Below are positions 32,951-42,247 of a DNA stretch of 44,372 bases, piece by piece. Each line of letters starts with the position of its first letter. Positions within the stretch are counted from its first letter, which is position 1. Both the position numbers and the translations under genes were made by a program. The DNA comes from Polaribacter sp. BAL334. Lineage in GTDB: Bacteria > Bacteroidota > Bacteroidia > Flavobacteriales > Flavobacteriaceae. Where the stretch lies: positions 1 to 44,372 of the forward strand of contig NZ_JADWOV010000324.1 of assembly GCF_015767435.1 (NCBI RefSeq), written 5' to 3'. Under the pieces are notes generated by a model that had not been told where the DNA came from, made no database searches, and saw only the letters and a list, made by a program, of their open reading frames with translations.

Positions 32951-35566
32951 TTAGAAATTGTAACGAACACTTGCGTTCCAAGTTCTTCCCCATCCAAAGA
33001 AACCATTGTTTGTAACATTTATACCTCTGTATAAAGTTGCTCCTGAAGTTGCTTGGTTTGCAGTAGTTAATTCAGAAATATATCTTCTGTCTAAAACGTT
33101 GTTTACATTAGCTCTAAAATCTAAAGATTTTGAGTTAGATTTTCCTAAATTTAATCTATAAGAAACTCCCATATCAAGTAATCCATATGAAGGCAATTGT
33201 AATTCTCCTCGAGTTGGACTTACATTTGAGAATAATCTGTCATAAAATCTGAAATCAGAATCAACACTTAAGTTTTCAATAATTGTATAGTCAATACCTA
33301 AACCATAAGAAGTTTGTGCAGCATCACCTACATTGATTCCGTCAACATTAACTGGTGCAGCCTCGCTAATTACATTTCTGTTTTCGTCTAGTTGTCTTGA
33401 AATAAGTTCTCCAACATATTTCCAATCACCAATAGATGCAAAACCTTTTAATTTTAATTGACTAGTAATATTTGCAACAAAATCAAACTCAATACCTTTA
33501 TGTAATTGGCTTTGTCCTGTAGTTTCTGTAATAGTTACCACATTATTTGCAACATTTGTAAATCCATTAATTCTATCTTTCCAGCTTGTACTATACAAAT
33601 TTACGCTTCCAGAAAAGAATTCTGATTTGAAGTTATAACCCAACTCTAAACCAAAGATTTTTTCATTTTGAGAACTTGGGTTGATGGCATTTGTAAAGTT
33701 GTTAAAAATATTGTCATGATATGGTTGACGAGAATAATAACCAGTGTTCATGTAGATAGTACTTGCGTCTGTTACTTTAAAACTTGCACCAAATTTTAAG
33801 TTGTAACCAGCATTACTTACTTTTGGTGAATCTTTAAATTCTGGCAAATAATCATATCTATCAAATCTTTGGTGAGATTGATTAGAAACTGACCCTTGGA
33901 AGAATGCAGACATAAAATCATTAGCATACTCTAACTGAGTAAATAATCCAGCATAAGAAATTCTTTCACTATTATCATAATCTATTCTTTGGTTTTCAGC
34001 CATTGTATTAAAAGTAGCTACCCAAGGATCTGCTTTACCAGTTTCAGTAACTGTATTTGATATAGGATTTCCTGTTGTAAGGTTAGAACCATCTCTTAAT
34101 CTTCTATCTTCGGTCCAAGAAGTTAATCCATGAAAATTTGAAATTTGTCTGAAGTGAGTACCGTAGTATGTTCTTAAATCAGCACCAATATTCCAAGTTA
34201 AGTTGTCATTGATTTTATGCTCAAAATTTGATACAACACCATACCAACTATGTAAGTTCATAGAAGCTCTTGTTGCGTAAGCATTATTACCGAAAGTACC
34301 TTCACCATTAGGTTTAGCAGAGTTATTAGCGAAAATTGCATCATAATCAATTAAACCATCAGCAGTTCTAATTCTTGCAGCAGATCTACCATAGTTTCCA
34401 GTTCCCCCACCACGTCCAAATGAAGCATATACAACTGTTGATAAACTTGAAGCATCAGAAATTTGGTAATCCCAGTTTAAATTGATTACTGGTTTGTGAT
34501 AAAAGTTTCTTCTTTCTGACAAATATTCACCTTGGTAAAAGCCATAGTTATTGTTAAATTTATAACCATTGGTTAAATAGTCAGAAATTCTTTTTGTAAA
34601 GTTTTGATCATGCCACTGAGGAGCACCAGTAATCAAAAAGTTAAAGTTGTGATTTTCGTTAGGTTTGTAACCAAATGAGATAAAGTAAGTTTGACCTTGA
34701 CCTCTTGTTCCGTTATTATAACCATTTCCTTGCCAGTGAGATAACATTACGCTAGTTCCCCAACCACTTTTGCTAACTCCTGTGTTATACATTGCAGTAG
34801 TTTTGATGTAACTGTCATTTGCAGTTCCAACATAAAAAGATCCTCCTTCTTCTTTATCAGTAGTTTTAGTTACAAAGTTCATTGTACCTCCCACTGAAGA
34901 GATTGCCAATTTAGATGCTCCTAAACCTCTTTGGATTTGAACTGCACTAGCAATATCATTTACTCCAGACCAGTTAGACCAATACATTCTACCATCTTCC
35001 ATACCATTGATAGGTTGTCCGTTTAATAAGAATGCTGTGTTTGTTTGATCAAAACCACGAACAGAAATTCTAGAATCTCCAAAACCCCCTGCTTGACCTG
35101 ATACATAAATAGATGGAGTATTTACAAGCGCCATAGTAACGTCTTGAGTTCCAATCTTTTTTTGAATTTCTGCAGCTTTAATAGTTGACACTGCTACAGG
35201 AGTAGTTCTACCTCCTGATAAATCGATTACTCCTTTTCCAATAATAACTACTTCTTCTAAAGAGTTTTCATCAACTCTTAATTTTAAAGTACCTACATTC
35301 GCACTTGATGAATTGAAGGCAACTTCTCTTGATTTGTATCCAATATAAGAAATTACTAAAACTCCAGATTTAGATTTTGCCTCTAAAGTAAATTTTCCGT
35401 CAAAATTTGTTTCTGTTCCGTTTTTAGTTCCTTTTTCTAAGATACTTGCTCCAGGTAAAGGTTGATTTGTTTCGTCAACAATAATTCCTGAAATTTTAGT
35501 TTGTCCTAAAACTGTAGCTGTTATTAAAAACAAAGCTACAAATAATACATTTTTAAAATTTTTCAT
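32951..35566 (-). CDS. TonB-dependent outer-membrane receptor
   Basis: The 871-residue protein has a signal peptide (about 1-22, ATVLGQT) and a CarboxypepD_reg-like domain (about 24-105, ISGIIVDETNQPLPGASILEKG). The plug (about 120-235) carries DSRISVRGFDQTNTAFLLNG, and a barrel follows, ending with the aromatic TWNASVRYNF. Codon choice is noticeably less AT-biased than in its neighbours (many AAC, TTC and GGT codons), which suggests high expression. The plug resembles siderophore/FecA-type rather than SusC-type receptors, and no SusD partner follows. Substrate unknown. It has its own promoter (35596-35624) and a strong terminator. Confidence 0.9.
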   Translation of the reverse strand: MKNFKNVLFVALFLITATVLGQTKISGIIVDETNQPLPGASILEKGTKNGTETNFDGKFTLEAKSKSGVLVISYIGYKSREVAFNSSSANVGTLKLRVDENSLEEVVIIGKGVIDLSGGRTTPVAVSTIKAAEIQKKIGTQDVTMALVNTPSIYVSGQAGGFGDSRISVRGFDQTNTAFLLNGQPINGMEDGRMYWSNWSGVNDIASAVQIQRGLGASKLAISSVGGTMNFVTKTTDKEEGGSFYVGTANDSYIKTTAMYNTGVSKSGWGTSVMLSHWQGNGYNNGTRGQGQTYFISFGYKPNENHNFNFLITGAPQWHDQNFTKRISDYLTNGYKFNNNYGFYQGEYLSERRNFYHKPVINLNWDYQISDASSLSTVVYASFGRGGGTGNYGRSAARIRTADGLIDYDAIFANNSAKPNGEGTFGNNAYATRASMNLHSWYGVVSNFEHKINDNLTWNIGADLRTYYGTHFRQISNFHGLTSWTEDRRLRDGSNLTTGNPISNTVTETGKADPWVATFNTMAENQRIDYDNSERISYAGLFTQLEYANDFMSAFFQGSVSNQSHQRFDRYDYLPEFKDSPKVSNAGYNLKFGASFKVTDASTIYMNTGYYSRQPYHDNIFNNFTNAINPSSQNEKIFGLELGYNFKSEFFSGSVNLYSTSWKDRINGFTNVANNVVTITETTGQSQLHKGIEFDFVANITSQLKLKGFASIGDWKYVGELISRQLDENRNVISEAAPVNVDGINVGDAAQTSYGLGIDYTIIENLSVDSDFRFYDRLFSNVSPTRGELQLPSYGLLDMGVSYRLNLGKSNSKSLDFRANVNNVLDRRYISELTTANQATSGATLYRGINVTNNGFFGWGRTWNASVRYNF

Positions 35567-35595
35567 TGTTTAATTTTAAGTTGTTTTAATTTGTC

Positions 35596-35624
35596 GCAAA
35601 ATTCATGCTTTTGAAGTATTGCAA
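35596..35624 (-). promoter_or_regulatory. Promoter of the second TonB receptor
   Basis: On the minus strand TTG (35624-35622), a 17-nt spacer and GAATTTTGC (35604-35596) match the consensus with one mismatch. The rest of the 218-bp gap before pgi shows no coding sequence; it is A+T-rich. Confidence 0.5.
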
Positions 35625-35784
35625 TGTTAATTTAATGTTAAGTTTTAACAAGAAATTAAGACACTCAAAACTAAAGAAAATCAAGATTATTGTCTAATAA
35701 TCAACTACTTACTTATAAACAGGTTTATTAACAAATTTTTAGGAATTCATTAAATTTTGTTTTGTCAGAAAAAGAAAGGAATAT

Positions 35785-37353
35785 TTATTGATTTTTCAAC
35801 AACTTATTGGCTAATTCTTTTCCTAATTCAACTCCAAATTGGTCATAACTATAAATATTCCATAAAATTCCCTGTGTGAAAATTTTATGTTCATACAAAG
35901 CGACTAATTTGCCCAAAGATTCAGGTGTAAGCTTGTCAATAAGAATTGCGTTGCTTGGTCTATTTCCCTCAAAAACTTTGAAAGGTAACAACGTTGCGAT
36001 TTTATCCTCTTTTCCAGAAGATTTTAATTCCAAATGCACTTCCTCTGCTGTTTTACCAAAAGCCAAAGCATCCATTTGACCATATAAATTTGCCATCAGT
36101 TTTTTGTGATGATCTGTCAAGCCATATAAAGATTCTTTAAATCCTATAAAATCTGCTGGAATTAATTTCGTTCCTTGATGCACCAATTGCATAAAAGCAT
36201 GTTGCATATTGGTCCCAGTACTTCCCCAAACAATCGTTCCTGTTTGATAATCAATTTTATCACCATTTCTATCCACTCCTTTTCCATTACTTTCCATAAT
36301 GGCTTGCTGTAAATAGGCGGGAAGTTTTGATAAATATTGTGAATATGGCAACACAGCTTCTGTTTCTGCGTTATAAAAATTATTATACCAAATGCTAATT
36401 AATGCTAAAATTACTGGAATATTATTCTCAAAATCTTCGTTTCTGAAATGGATATCCATTGCTTCTGCACCGTCTAAAAGTGCTTTGTAATTTTCAAAAC
36501 CAACAGACAAACTGATAGATAACCCCACTGCTGACCATAATGAAAAACGACCTCCAACCCAATCCCACATTGGGAAAACATTCTCTTTTGAAATTCCGAA
36601 ATTGTCAATTGCTTCTAAATTGGTAGAAACTGCCACAAAATGTTTTGGAATATCAAAAATAGTAGCTGATTTTAAAAACCAATTTTTAATGGTTTCTGCA
36701 TTTGAAAGTGTTTCTTGAGTAGTAAACGTTTTTGAAACAATCACAAAAAGTGTCGTTTCTGGATTCAGTTTTTTGATAATTTCTGAAACATGATCTCCAT
36801 CAACATTTGATACAAAATGAGTATTTAACTGATTTTTATAGAATTTTAAAGATTCCACAATCATATCTGGCCCTAAATCAGAACCACCAATTCCAATATT
36901 TACAATATCAGTTATTGGTTTTCCTGTATATCCTTTCCATTTTCCAGAGGTTACTTTATTGGTAAAGCTCTTTATTTTTCGAAGTGCAGCCTGAATTTGT
37001 GGCTTTATGTTTTTTCCATCTACCAAAATTGGTTCATCAGAATTGCTGCGCAAAGCCGTATGTAAAACTGCTCTGTTTTCTGTAACATTGATTACTTCTC
37101 CTGAAAACTGACTTTCAATAGCTTCTTTCAAACCAACTTCTTTGGCTAAATTTACTAAAAGAGAAATGGTTTCTTTAGAAATTCTATTTTTCGAAAAATC
37201 AACGAATACATCCTGAAATTGAATAGAAAAATCTTGTTTTCTATTCGGGTCTTTATAGTATTCTTTGATGGTTGTATGTTGAATATCTTGAAAATGATTT
37301 GTAAGTTTTTCCCAAGAAAGTGTTTTGGTTGGATTGATATTATGTAGACTCAT
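35785..37353 (-). CDS. pgi: Glucose-6-phosphate isomerase
   Basis: Pgi interconverts glucose 6-phosphate and fructose 6-phosphate in glycolysis and gluconeogenesis. The 522-residue protein has the family signatures [28 protein letters not shown] and [19 protein letters not shown]. Length is close to the E. coli enzyme (549). Phosphate-binding Ser/Thr residues (SKTFTTQET) and the catalytic Glu/His context ([14 protein letters not shown]) are intact. The start lies only 3 bp after the stop of the M23 lipoprotein gene, so the two share an operon. Confidence 0.97.
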   Translation of the reverse strand: MSLHNINPTKTLSWEKLTNHFQDIQHTTIKEYYKDPNRKQDFSIQFQDVFVDFSKNRISKETISLLVNLAKEVGLKEAIESQFSGEVINVTENRAVLHTALRSNSDEPILVDGKNIKPQIQAALRKIKSFTNKVTSGKWKGYTGKPITDIVNIGIGGSDLGPDMIVESLKFYKNQLNTHFVSNVDGDHVSEIIKKLNPETTLFVIVSKTFTTQETLSNAETIKNWFLKSATIFDIPKHFVAVSTNLEAIDNFGISKENVFPMWDWVGGRFSLWSAVGLSISLSVGFENYKALLDGAEAMDIHFRNEDFENNIPVILALISIWYNNFYNAETEAVLPYSQYLSKLPAYLQQAIMESNGKGVDRNGDKIDYQTGTIVWGSTGTNMQHAFMQLVHQGTKLIPADFIGFKESLYGLTDHHKKLMANLYGQMDALAFGKTAEEVHLELKSSGKEDKIATLLPFKVFEGNRPSNAILIDKLTPESLGKLVALYEHKIFTQGILWNIYSYDQFGVELGKELANKLLKNQ

Positions 37354-37356
37354 TTG

Positions 37357-38625
37357 TTATTTTTTTGCAATCGTTTCTGTGATATTGTCTGGTTTTTTTG
37401 CAGGCATTTTTTTGTTGTCTAATTGATATTTTAAAGGTGCAATAAACTTTAAAAATCTTGGTTTTATGCTTTGATCTATTGGTTGTGCTGTTGGTAATTT
37501 TTCTCGTAAAGGATCAACTTGTTTTCCAAATTTCCAAAAACGATAACAGACGTGAGGCCCTGAAGTATTTCCTGTCATACCAACATAACCAATTACATCC
37601 CCTTGCCTTACATATTCGCCAACTTTTGCTTTTCGTTTACTCATATGCAAATACTGTGTAGTATACGTACTGTTGTGTTTTATTTTTACGTAATTTCCAT
37701 TACCACCTTTCATAGCAGATTCTATGACTGTACCACTTGCAGTTGCAATGATTGGAGTATTGTAATTTGCAGCAAAATCTGTCCCTTTGTGGGGTCTTGC
37801 AATATTTCCGTACAAGGCAATTTTTCTGTTTAAATTGTATCTTGATGAAATTCGATATTGGAATTTGATGGGGGCTTTTAAAAACTGACTTCGCAACATA
37901 TTACCAAGTTCGTTGTAATATTCTGCAGAACCCTTAGTTGAATCTGCTAAAAAACGAAACGCGTATAATTTTTTTCCATTGTGTTTAAAAACGGCAGATT
38001 TTATTTTTCCATATCCAGCATGTATGGTATCATCAATAAATTTTTCTTCATAAACAATTTTAAATGAATCGCCTTTTTGCAATCTATAAAAATCCAACGT
38101 CCATGCATAAATATCAGCAACTTCCCAAGTTAAATTTGGTTTCAATCCCAAACTATCCATGGTTACTGAAAGGTTATAATTGATAACACCTGTTGCAATT
38201 TTTTCGACAATTTTTATAGGTTTTTGGTGAAGCTTTGCTGTGATGATTGAGTCTTTAAAATCTAATACAGTGGCCTTACCATTACCATGTTTATAAATAA
38301 AAACCTGTGCTTTTTGAATAGAATCTTTGCTTGTTAAAATAGTATATGGTTTTCCAGCTTTTACTTTTGTAACATCAAAAACTTCTTTTACAGAAGTAGC
38401 AATATCATTAATTTGAGGGTATAAAACATGATGTCTGTCAAGTATCACCCCAAAACTTTCTCCATTTTTTATGGTATCCTGAATTACGTTATAATCATCT
38501 AATTTATAGCCAAATCTGATTTCGGATTTTTTTTCTTTTTTCTGAGGTTCAACTTCTTGTTTTTCCTCTTTTTTACAAGATGAAAATGAAAGAATAAAAA
38601 CAAGTAAATACAGTACTTTTTTCAA
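37357..38625 (-). CDS. M23 peptidase lipoprotein (LytM-like) with HxC motif
   Basis: The start is set at TTG 38625, which gives a compact lipoprotein signal (MKKVLYLLVFILSFSSC; lipobox FSSC) and 422 residues. The longer frame from 38655 overlaps the -7 promoter element. The C-terminal ~125 residues form a LytM/M23 domain: HKGTD (His279, Asp283), HMSKR and GPHVCYRFW (His358, Cys360). The normal motif is HxH; here the second, zinc-ligating His is Cys. LytM proteins cut peptidoglycan cross-bridges or activate amidases. The Lys/Glu-rich linker (about 18-45) probably tethers the enzyme to a membrane. It is in an operon with pgi. Confidence 0.86.
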   Translation of the reverse strand: MKKVLYLLVFILSFSSCKKEEKQEVEPQKKEKKSEIRFGYKLDDYNVIQDTIKNGESFGVILDRHHVLYPQINDIATSVKEVFDVTKVKAGKPYTILTSKDSIQKAQVFIYKHGNGKATVLDFKDSIITAKLHQKPIKIVEKIATGVINYNLSVTMDSLGLKPNLTWEVADIYAWTLDFYRLQKGDSFKIVYEEKFIDDTIHAGYGKIKSAVFKHNGKKLYAFRFLADSTKGSAEYYNELGNMLRSQFLKAPIKFQYRISSRYNLNRKIALYGNIARPHKGTDFAANYNTPIIATASGTVIESAMKGGNGNYVKIKHNSTYTTQYLHMSKRKAKVGEYVRQGDVIGYVGMTGNTSGPHVCYRFWKFGKQVDPLREKLPTAQPIDQSIKPRFLKFIAPLKYQLDNKKMPAKKPDNITETIAKK

Positions 38626-38652
38626 GAATTTGTTACTTTTTTGATAATTTTT

Positions 38653-38687
38653 CAAAAGTACAAATAAAATTGATTTATAAAAACCAA
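38653..38687 (-). promoter_or_regulatory. Promoter of the M23-pgi operon
   Basis: On the minus strand TTG (38687-38685), a 24-nt spacer and TACTTTTG (38660-38653) resemble the consensus with a slightly long spacer. The -7 element places the start of transcription downstream of 38653, which supports the TTG start at 38625. Confidence 0.5.
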
Positions 38688-38729
38688 TAGCAGTAAGATG
38701 TTATAATAGATTTGTTAAAATTTTGAAAG

Positions 38730-39494
38730 CTATTTTAAAAAAGGATTTGCCAAACCTCTATACTCTTCTAATTCAGCTGTTAAAGAACCCACTCGCAAAT
38801 CTGCCTTTAGTTTTAAAGGGATTTTATTAGCATCATTGGAAATCCAAATGGTAACGCTTTCTTGCTCCTTAAATACCCTTCCAGAGAGAACATAGGGTCT
38901 AAAAACCAAGGTTTCTATTTTTCCTAAGTGAGTTCTAAGTGATTGTTTTCCTAAAAACTTCAACCTGAAAGGAAAGGTTTCTTCGTCAAAAAACATGTCT
39001 AATTTTATTTCATCTCCAACTTTAATTTTAGAAACATCTAAACTTCTTAAATAATAAAAAGAAGAAAGCATGTCTTGAACCTTGTTAAATGCTACTAAAG
39101 TGTCTCTTTGAAGTGTAAAATCTTGCACATAAGCTTTTCTTACATCATGATTGAATGTAGTTATCGTGTGCTTTTTATAGCCTCCTTCGTAAATCTTTCT
39201 TTTGAAAACATAGGGTTTTATGTTTTCTTTATCAAAATATGATTCATAATAATCATCTACTTCAAAAAACCATTTGATCATTCCTGAAGTCCAACCTGTA
39301 CCTTTTGTGTGAAATACTTTTTTACCTTGGTATTCTTTTTCTTCTACTTCTAAAACAGCTGTTCCTGCTCTTAAAAAACCGCTATAACTCATTTTATAAC
39401 GAAGCCATTCTCCGCCTTTAAAAGCAGGTTTTTGTTCTTGACCTTGAGCTGTCAAAAACGAAAGAAATAAAAAAATTGTTAGGTACTTTTTCAT
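38730..39494 (-). CDS. DUF3108-family secreted protein
   Basis: The ATG at 39494 (MKKYLTIFLFLSFLTAQGQE) provides a signal peptide and 254 residues in total. The frame extends 15 codons upstream without homology value. The mature protein starts with a GEWLRYKMSYSGFLRAGTAVLEV motif and contains TKGTGWTSGMIKWFFEVDDYYESYFD and IWISNDANKIPLKLKADLRVG, typical of DUF3108. These proteins are periplasmic and of unknown function. It lies between the M23 lipoprotein and tryptophan dioxygenase genes on the same strand with gaps of ~100 bp, so no operon partner is clear. Confidence 0.85.
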   Translation of the reverse strand: MKKYLTIFLFLSFLTAQGQEQKPAFKGGEWLRYKMSYSGFLRAGTAVLEVEEKEYQGKKVFHTKGTGWTSGMIKWFFEVDDYYESYFDKENIKPYVFKRKIYEGGYKKHTITTFNHDVRKAYVQDFTLQRDTLVAFNKVQDMLSSFYYLRSLDVSKIKVGDEIKLDMFFDEETFPFRLKFLGKQSLRTHLGKIETLVFRPYVLSGRVFKEQESVTIWISNDANKIPLKLKADLRVGSLTAELEEYRGLANPFLK

Positions 39495-39597
39495 ATTGGA
39501 ATCAAACATATAAAAAAGGATTGACAAATCTCGTTCCAAAAAAGAAAAAGTAACTATTTATTCATTTTCATATCTCTTTTTAACGTTTTTTTTAACT

Positions 39598-40515
39598 TTA
39601 AAAAGTTCCCCAGTTTTTCAGTTCGTCTTCACTCCATAAATAAGGGTAAAAAATTCTTCGCTGATACTTTGGATGCATGTATTTGCGCCAACTACTACCT
39701 CCTGTTGCTTCTAAATCTTTGTCATTTCCGCCTAAATATTTTGCTGCGGCATTGTAATGTGCCATCACCCATTTTACATTTACGGTGTAATCATAATGAC
39801 GCATTGCTTTGATCAAACTTTCATTTTGCTGCACTTTAACCGGAAGTTGTTTAAATTTTAGCGATAAATTAATGTCATTATAATCTTCCATAAAATCAAT
39901 AAAATCTCCCATGTATTTTTTTTCAAAAAGATTTAATAAGGTTGATTTTTGACCAGTGGTATAATTTTTTCCTGCAGCTTGCCAATACAAATGATTGTAA
40001 GCATTCTTAAAAGAGGAATTTCTATCAATAGTTTCTCTGTAACGCGCATCAATTAAGTTGATGAGTTCTGTAGAAGCAAATTCAATTTTACGATATTGCG
40101 CTGATTGAAAGCCACTTGCAGGAGTTAACGTATTTCTAAATTTTAAATATTGTTCAGGTTCCATTCCATCAGCCATTACCGAAAAAGAACTGCATAACAT
40201 ATCAAAATAACGACTGATTCTTTGCAAATGCATTGTGAATTTATCTGCAGAAATTTCATCAGATTTTGCTACTTGATCAATTTCCCACAACACCATTTTA
40301 AACAACAATTCATTTACTTGATGATACATGATAAACACCATTTCATCTGGTTGTGTGGTTCTTGGTGTTTGCAATCCTAGCAAAGCATCTGTTTGGATAT
40401 AATCCCAATACGTAATTGGTGTGCTCCACAATAAACCCTCTAACATCGCATCAACAGGAACGCCAAGTTCGTTGTATTTTTCTTCGATTGCTTTTAAAAT
40501 TTCGTCTTTGTTCAT
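39598..40515 (-). CDS. kynA: Tryptophan 2,3-dioxygenase
   Basis: This haem enzyme opens the indole ring of tryptophan to give N-formylkynurenine, the first step of the kynurenine pathway. The 305-residue protein carries the TDO signatures ITYWDYIQTDALLGLQ, MVFIMYHQVNELLFKMVLWEI (haem and substrate pocket), SASGFQSAQYR-like PASGFQSAQYRKIE and GGSSWRKYMHPKYQRRIFY. The distal His is in YHQVNE. A TATCTTTG -7 element (40541-40548) lies 25 nt before the start, so it can be transcribed alone, and it also follows hppD on the same strand. No kynurenine formamidase is adjacent. Confidence 0.95.
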   Translation of the reverse strand: MNKDEILKAIEEKYNELGVPVDAMLEGLLWSTPITYWDYIQTDALLGLQTPRTTQPDEMVFIMYHQVNELLFKMVLWEIDQVAKSDEISADKFTMHLQRISRYFDMLCSSFSVMADGMEPEQYLKFRNTLTPASGFQSAQYRKIEFASTELINLIDARYRETIDRNSSFKNAYNHLYWQAAGKNYTTGQKSTLLNLFEKKYMGDFIDFMEDYNDINLSLKFKQLPVKVQQNESLIKAMRHYDYTVNVKWVMAHYNAAAKYLGGNDKDLEATGGSSWRKYMHPKYQRRIFYPYLWSEDELKNWGTF

Positions 40516-40540
40516 TTTAGTAAGAATCTAAATTGTAGAA

Positions 40541-40548
40541 CAAAGATA
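40541..40548 (-). promoter_or_regulatory. -7 element for the tryptophan dioxygenase gene
   Basis: CAAAGATA reads TATCTTTG on the minus strand and fits TAnnTTTG, 25 nt before the ATG. The same octamer precedes hmgA and the large T9SS gene. No clear -33 TTG was found. Confidence 0.4.
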
Positions 40549-40578
40549 AGAGAATCAAGAAAAGAGATTTGACATCAC

Positions 40579-40614
40579 CCAAAACTTTGAATTTAAAACT
40601 TTAAATATTGAACC
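40579..40614. repeat. Short intergenic repeat, copy 1
   Basis: Two degenerate tandem units, CCAAAACTTTGAAT (40579-40592) and AAAACTTTAAATATTGAACC (40595-40614), lie between the dioxygenase genes. A copy with the identical 14-mer is at 43652-43688. Confidence 0.55.
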
Positions 40615-41775
40615 TTATAGCGTTCCTCTTTTGGCTTGTTCTCTTTCAATAGATTCAAACAAAGCTTTGAAATTTCCTGCACCAAAACCTTTTGCACCCA
40701 TTCTTTGAATGATTTCAAAAAACAAGGTTGGCCTATCTTCAACTGGTTTTGTGAAAATTTGCAACAAATAGCCTTCTTCATCAGCATCTATCATGATGCC
40801 TAATGCTTTTAGTTTTTCAATGTCTTCTCTTAATTCATGACTAAAAGCTTCTAATCTTCCAGGAACCGATTTGTAATATTCTTCTGGTGGTGTAGATAAA
40901 AATTCGATTCCGTTTGCCTTTAGTTGCGAAACTGTTTTGATGATATCATCTGTAGCCATGGCAATATGTTGCACTCCTGCACCTTCGTAAAAATCTAAAT
41001 ATTCTTCTATTTGAGATCGTTTTTTACCTTCTGCTGGTTCGTTTATTGGGAATTTAATTCGTCCATTTCCATTCGACATTACTTTACTCATCAATGCAGA
41101 ATATTCAGTATGAATTTGTTTGTCATCAAAAGACAAAAAATTGACAAATCCCATCACATCTTCATAGAATTTTACCCAAGTATTCATTTGATTCCAACCC
41201 ACATTTCCAACCATATGATCTATGTATTTTAAACCTGATGTTGGCGGATTGTAATCTGATTCCCATTTTTGAAATCCTGGTAAAAAAACACCATTGTAAT
41301 TTTTGCGTTCTACAAACATGTGCACGGTTTCTCCATACGTATAAATTCCAGAACGAACTACTTCTCCAAATTCATCTTTTTCTACAGTGGGTGTCATGAA
41401 TGATTTTGCTCCTCTAGAAACCGTTTCTTTATAAGCCCTTCTGGCATCTTCTACCCAAAGTGCTACTACTTTTACACCATCACCATGTTTTACAATATGC
41501 TCATTGATTGGCGATTTACTATTTAGCGGAGTTGTAAGCATTAACTTGATTTTATCTTGCGTTAACACATAACTTACGGAATCTTTTGAGCCAGTTTCCA
41601 ATCCACGATACGCATGTGATTGAAAACCGAATGCAGTTTTATAAAAATGGGCAGCTTGTTTGGCATTACCCACATAAAATTCTACATAATCTGTACCTAA
41701 CAGTGGAAGGAAATCTTGCGCTCCTTCAAATATTTTTTCTAAACCGTAGTTTACGGATTGTATTTCTTTTGCCAT
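40615..41775 (-). CDS. hppD: 4-hydroxyphenylpyruvate dioxygenase
   Basis: HPPD converts 4-hydroxyphenylpyruvate to homogentisate using non-haem Fe(II) and oxygen, a step of tyrosine catabolism. The 386-residue protein has the vicinal-oxygen-chelate repeats (DYVEFYVGNAKQAAHFYKTA and IDHMVGNVGW). Its iron ligands are visible: His in DHMVGN, His in VQHIAMATDD and Glu in LFFEIIQRMG. It stands between homogentisate dioxygenase and tryptophan dioxygenase on the same strand, consistent with an aromatic amino-acid catabolic cluster. A short four-helix-bundle gene is inserted just upstream. Confidence 0.97.
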   Translation of the reverse strand: MAKEIQSVNYGLEKIFEGAQDFLPLLGTDYVEFYVGNAKQAAHFYKTAFGFQSHAYRGLETGSKDSVSYVLTQDKIKLMLTTPLNSKSPINEHIVKHGDGVKVVALWVEDARRAYKETVSRGAKSFMTPTVEKDEFGEVVRSGIYTYGETVHMFVERKNYNGVFLPGFQKWESDYNPPTSGLKYIDHMVGNVGWNQMNTWVKFYEDVMGFVNFLSFDDKQIHTEYSALMSKVMSNGNGRIKFPINEPAEGKKRSQIEEYLDFYEGAGVQHIAMATDDIIKTVSQLKANGIEFLSTPPEEYYKSVPGRLEAFSHELREDIEKLKALGIMIDADEEGYLLQIFTKPVEDRPTLFFEIIQRMGAKGFGAGNFKALFESIEREQAKRGTL

Positions 41776-41803
41776 CTTTTCTGATTTATAGAAGAAAGAA
41801 AAA

Positions 41804-42228
41804 AGAATAAAGAAAAAAGAGATTAGAGTTTATTTTGAAAACCCATTGTCATTTTCTGAAATTCTTGTATTTTTTCTTCAATACTTTTTAATTGTGTTTC
41901 TGATAAATAGTTTCTTTTTTGAGCAATTATTAATTGTGTTTCTAATTCAAAAGAGGATCCAAGTGAAATATCTAAAAAATGTGAAAAAGATTTATCTGTT
42001 CTTGATGAACCTTCTGCAATATTACTAGGGATTGAAATAGAACATCTACTTATTTGAGATGTTAATCCATATTTTTCATCCTTTGGAAATTCACTTAATA
42101 ATTCAAAAACATCATCAACAATTTCAATGCCCAAATTCCAAATTTTTAAATTCTTATAATTATGTCTTTTTCTTTTTTCTATATTCAATTTTATACAACT
42201 TTTATCTCTTCTCTTTATTCTTTATTCT
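41804..42228. repeat. Cassette bounded by a 19-bp inverted repeat
   Basis: AGAATAAAGAAAAAAGAGA (41804-41822) and TCTCTTTATTCTTTATTCT (42210-42228) are inverted complements with 18 of 19 matches. They frame only the four-helix-bundle gene, whose stop codon begins at the base after the left arm. The purine/pyrimidine tracts extend further on both sides. No transposase and no clear target duplication are seen. Confidence 0.65.
41823..42188 (-). CDS. Four-helix-bundle protein (23S rRNA IVP / bAvd-like family)
   Basis: The 121-residue protein is almost entirely helical: YKNLKIWNLGIEIVDDVFEL, then LTSQISRCSISIPSNIAEGSSR, then a long C-terminal pair of helices (LETQLIIAQKRNYLSETQLKSIEEKIQEF). The IPSNIAEG motif is diagnostic of the TIGR02436 family, first known from intervening sequences in 23S rRNA genes and related to the bAvd subunit of diversity-generating retroelements. 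It is neither in an rRNA gene nor beside a reverse transcriptase here. The gene separates hmgA from hppD and sits between 19-bp inverted repeats. Its cellular role is unknown. Confidence 0.9.
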   Translation of the reverse strand: MNIEKRKRHNYKNLKIWNLGIEIVDDVFELLSEFPKDEKYGLTSQISRCSISIPSNIAEGSSRTDKSFSHFLDISLGSSFELETQLIIAQKRNYLSETQLKSIEEKIQEFQKMTMGFQNKL

Positions 42229-42247
42229 CTCCTCTTTTCTCTAATTT

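Noticed and set aside
32853..32993. 47-residue N-terminal extension of the small membrane protein
   Set aside because: It runs back across the TonB receptor terminator (32897-32928) and into its coding end; MIDIHSYW is a sound start.
41823..42188. Diversity-generating retroelement, because the IVP family includes bAvd
   Set aside because: No reverse transcriptase, template repeat or variable repeat with adenine-directed differences is seen nearby.
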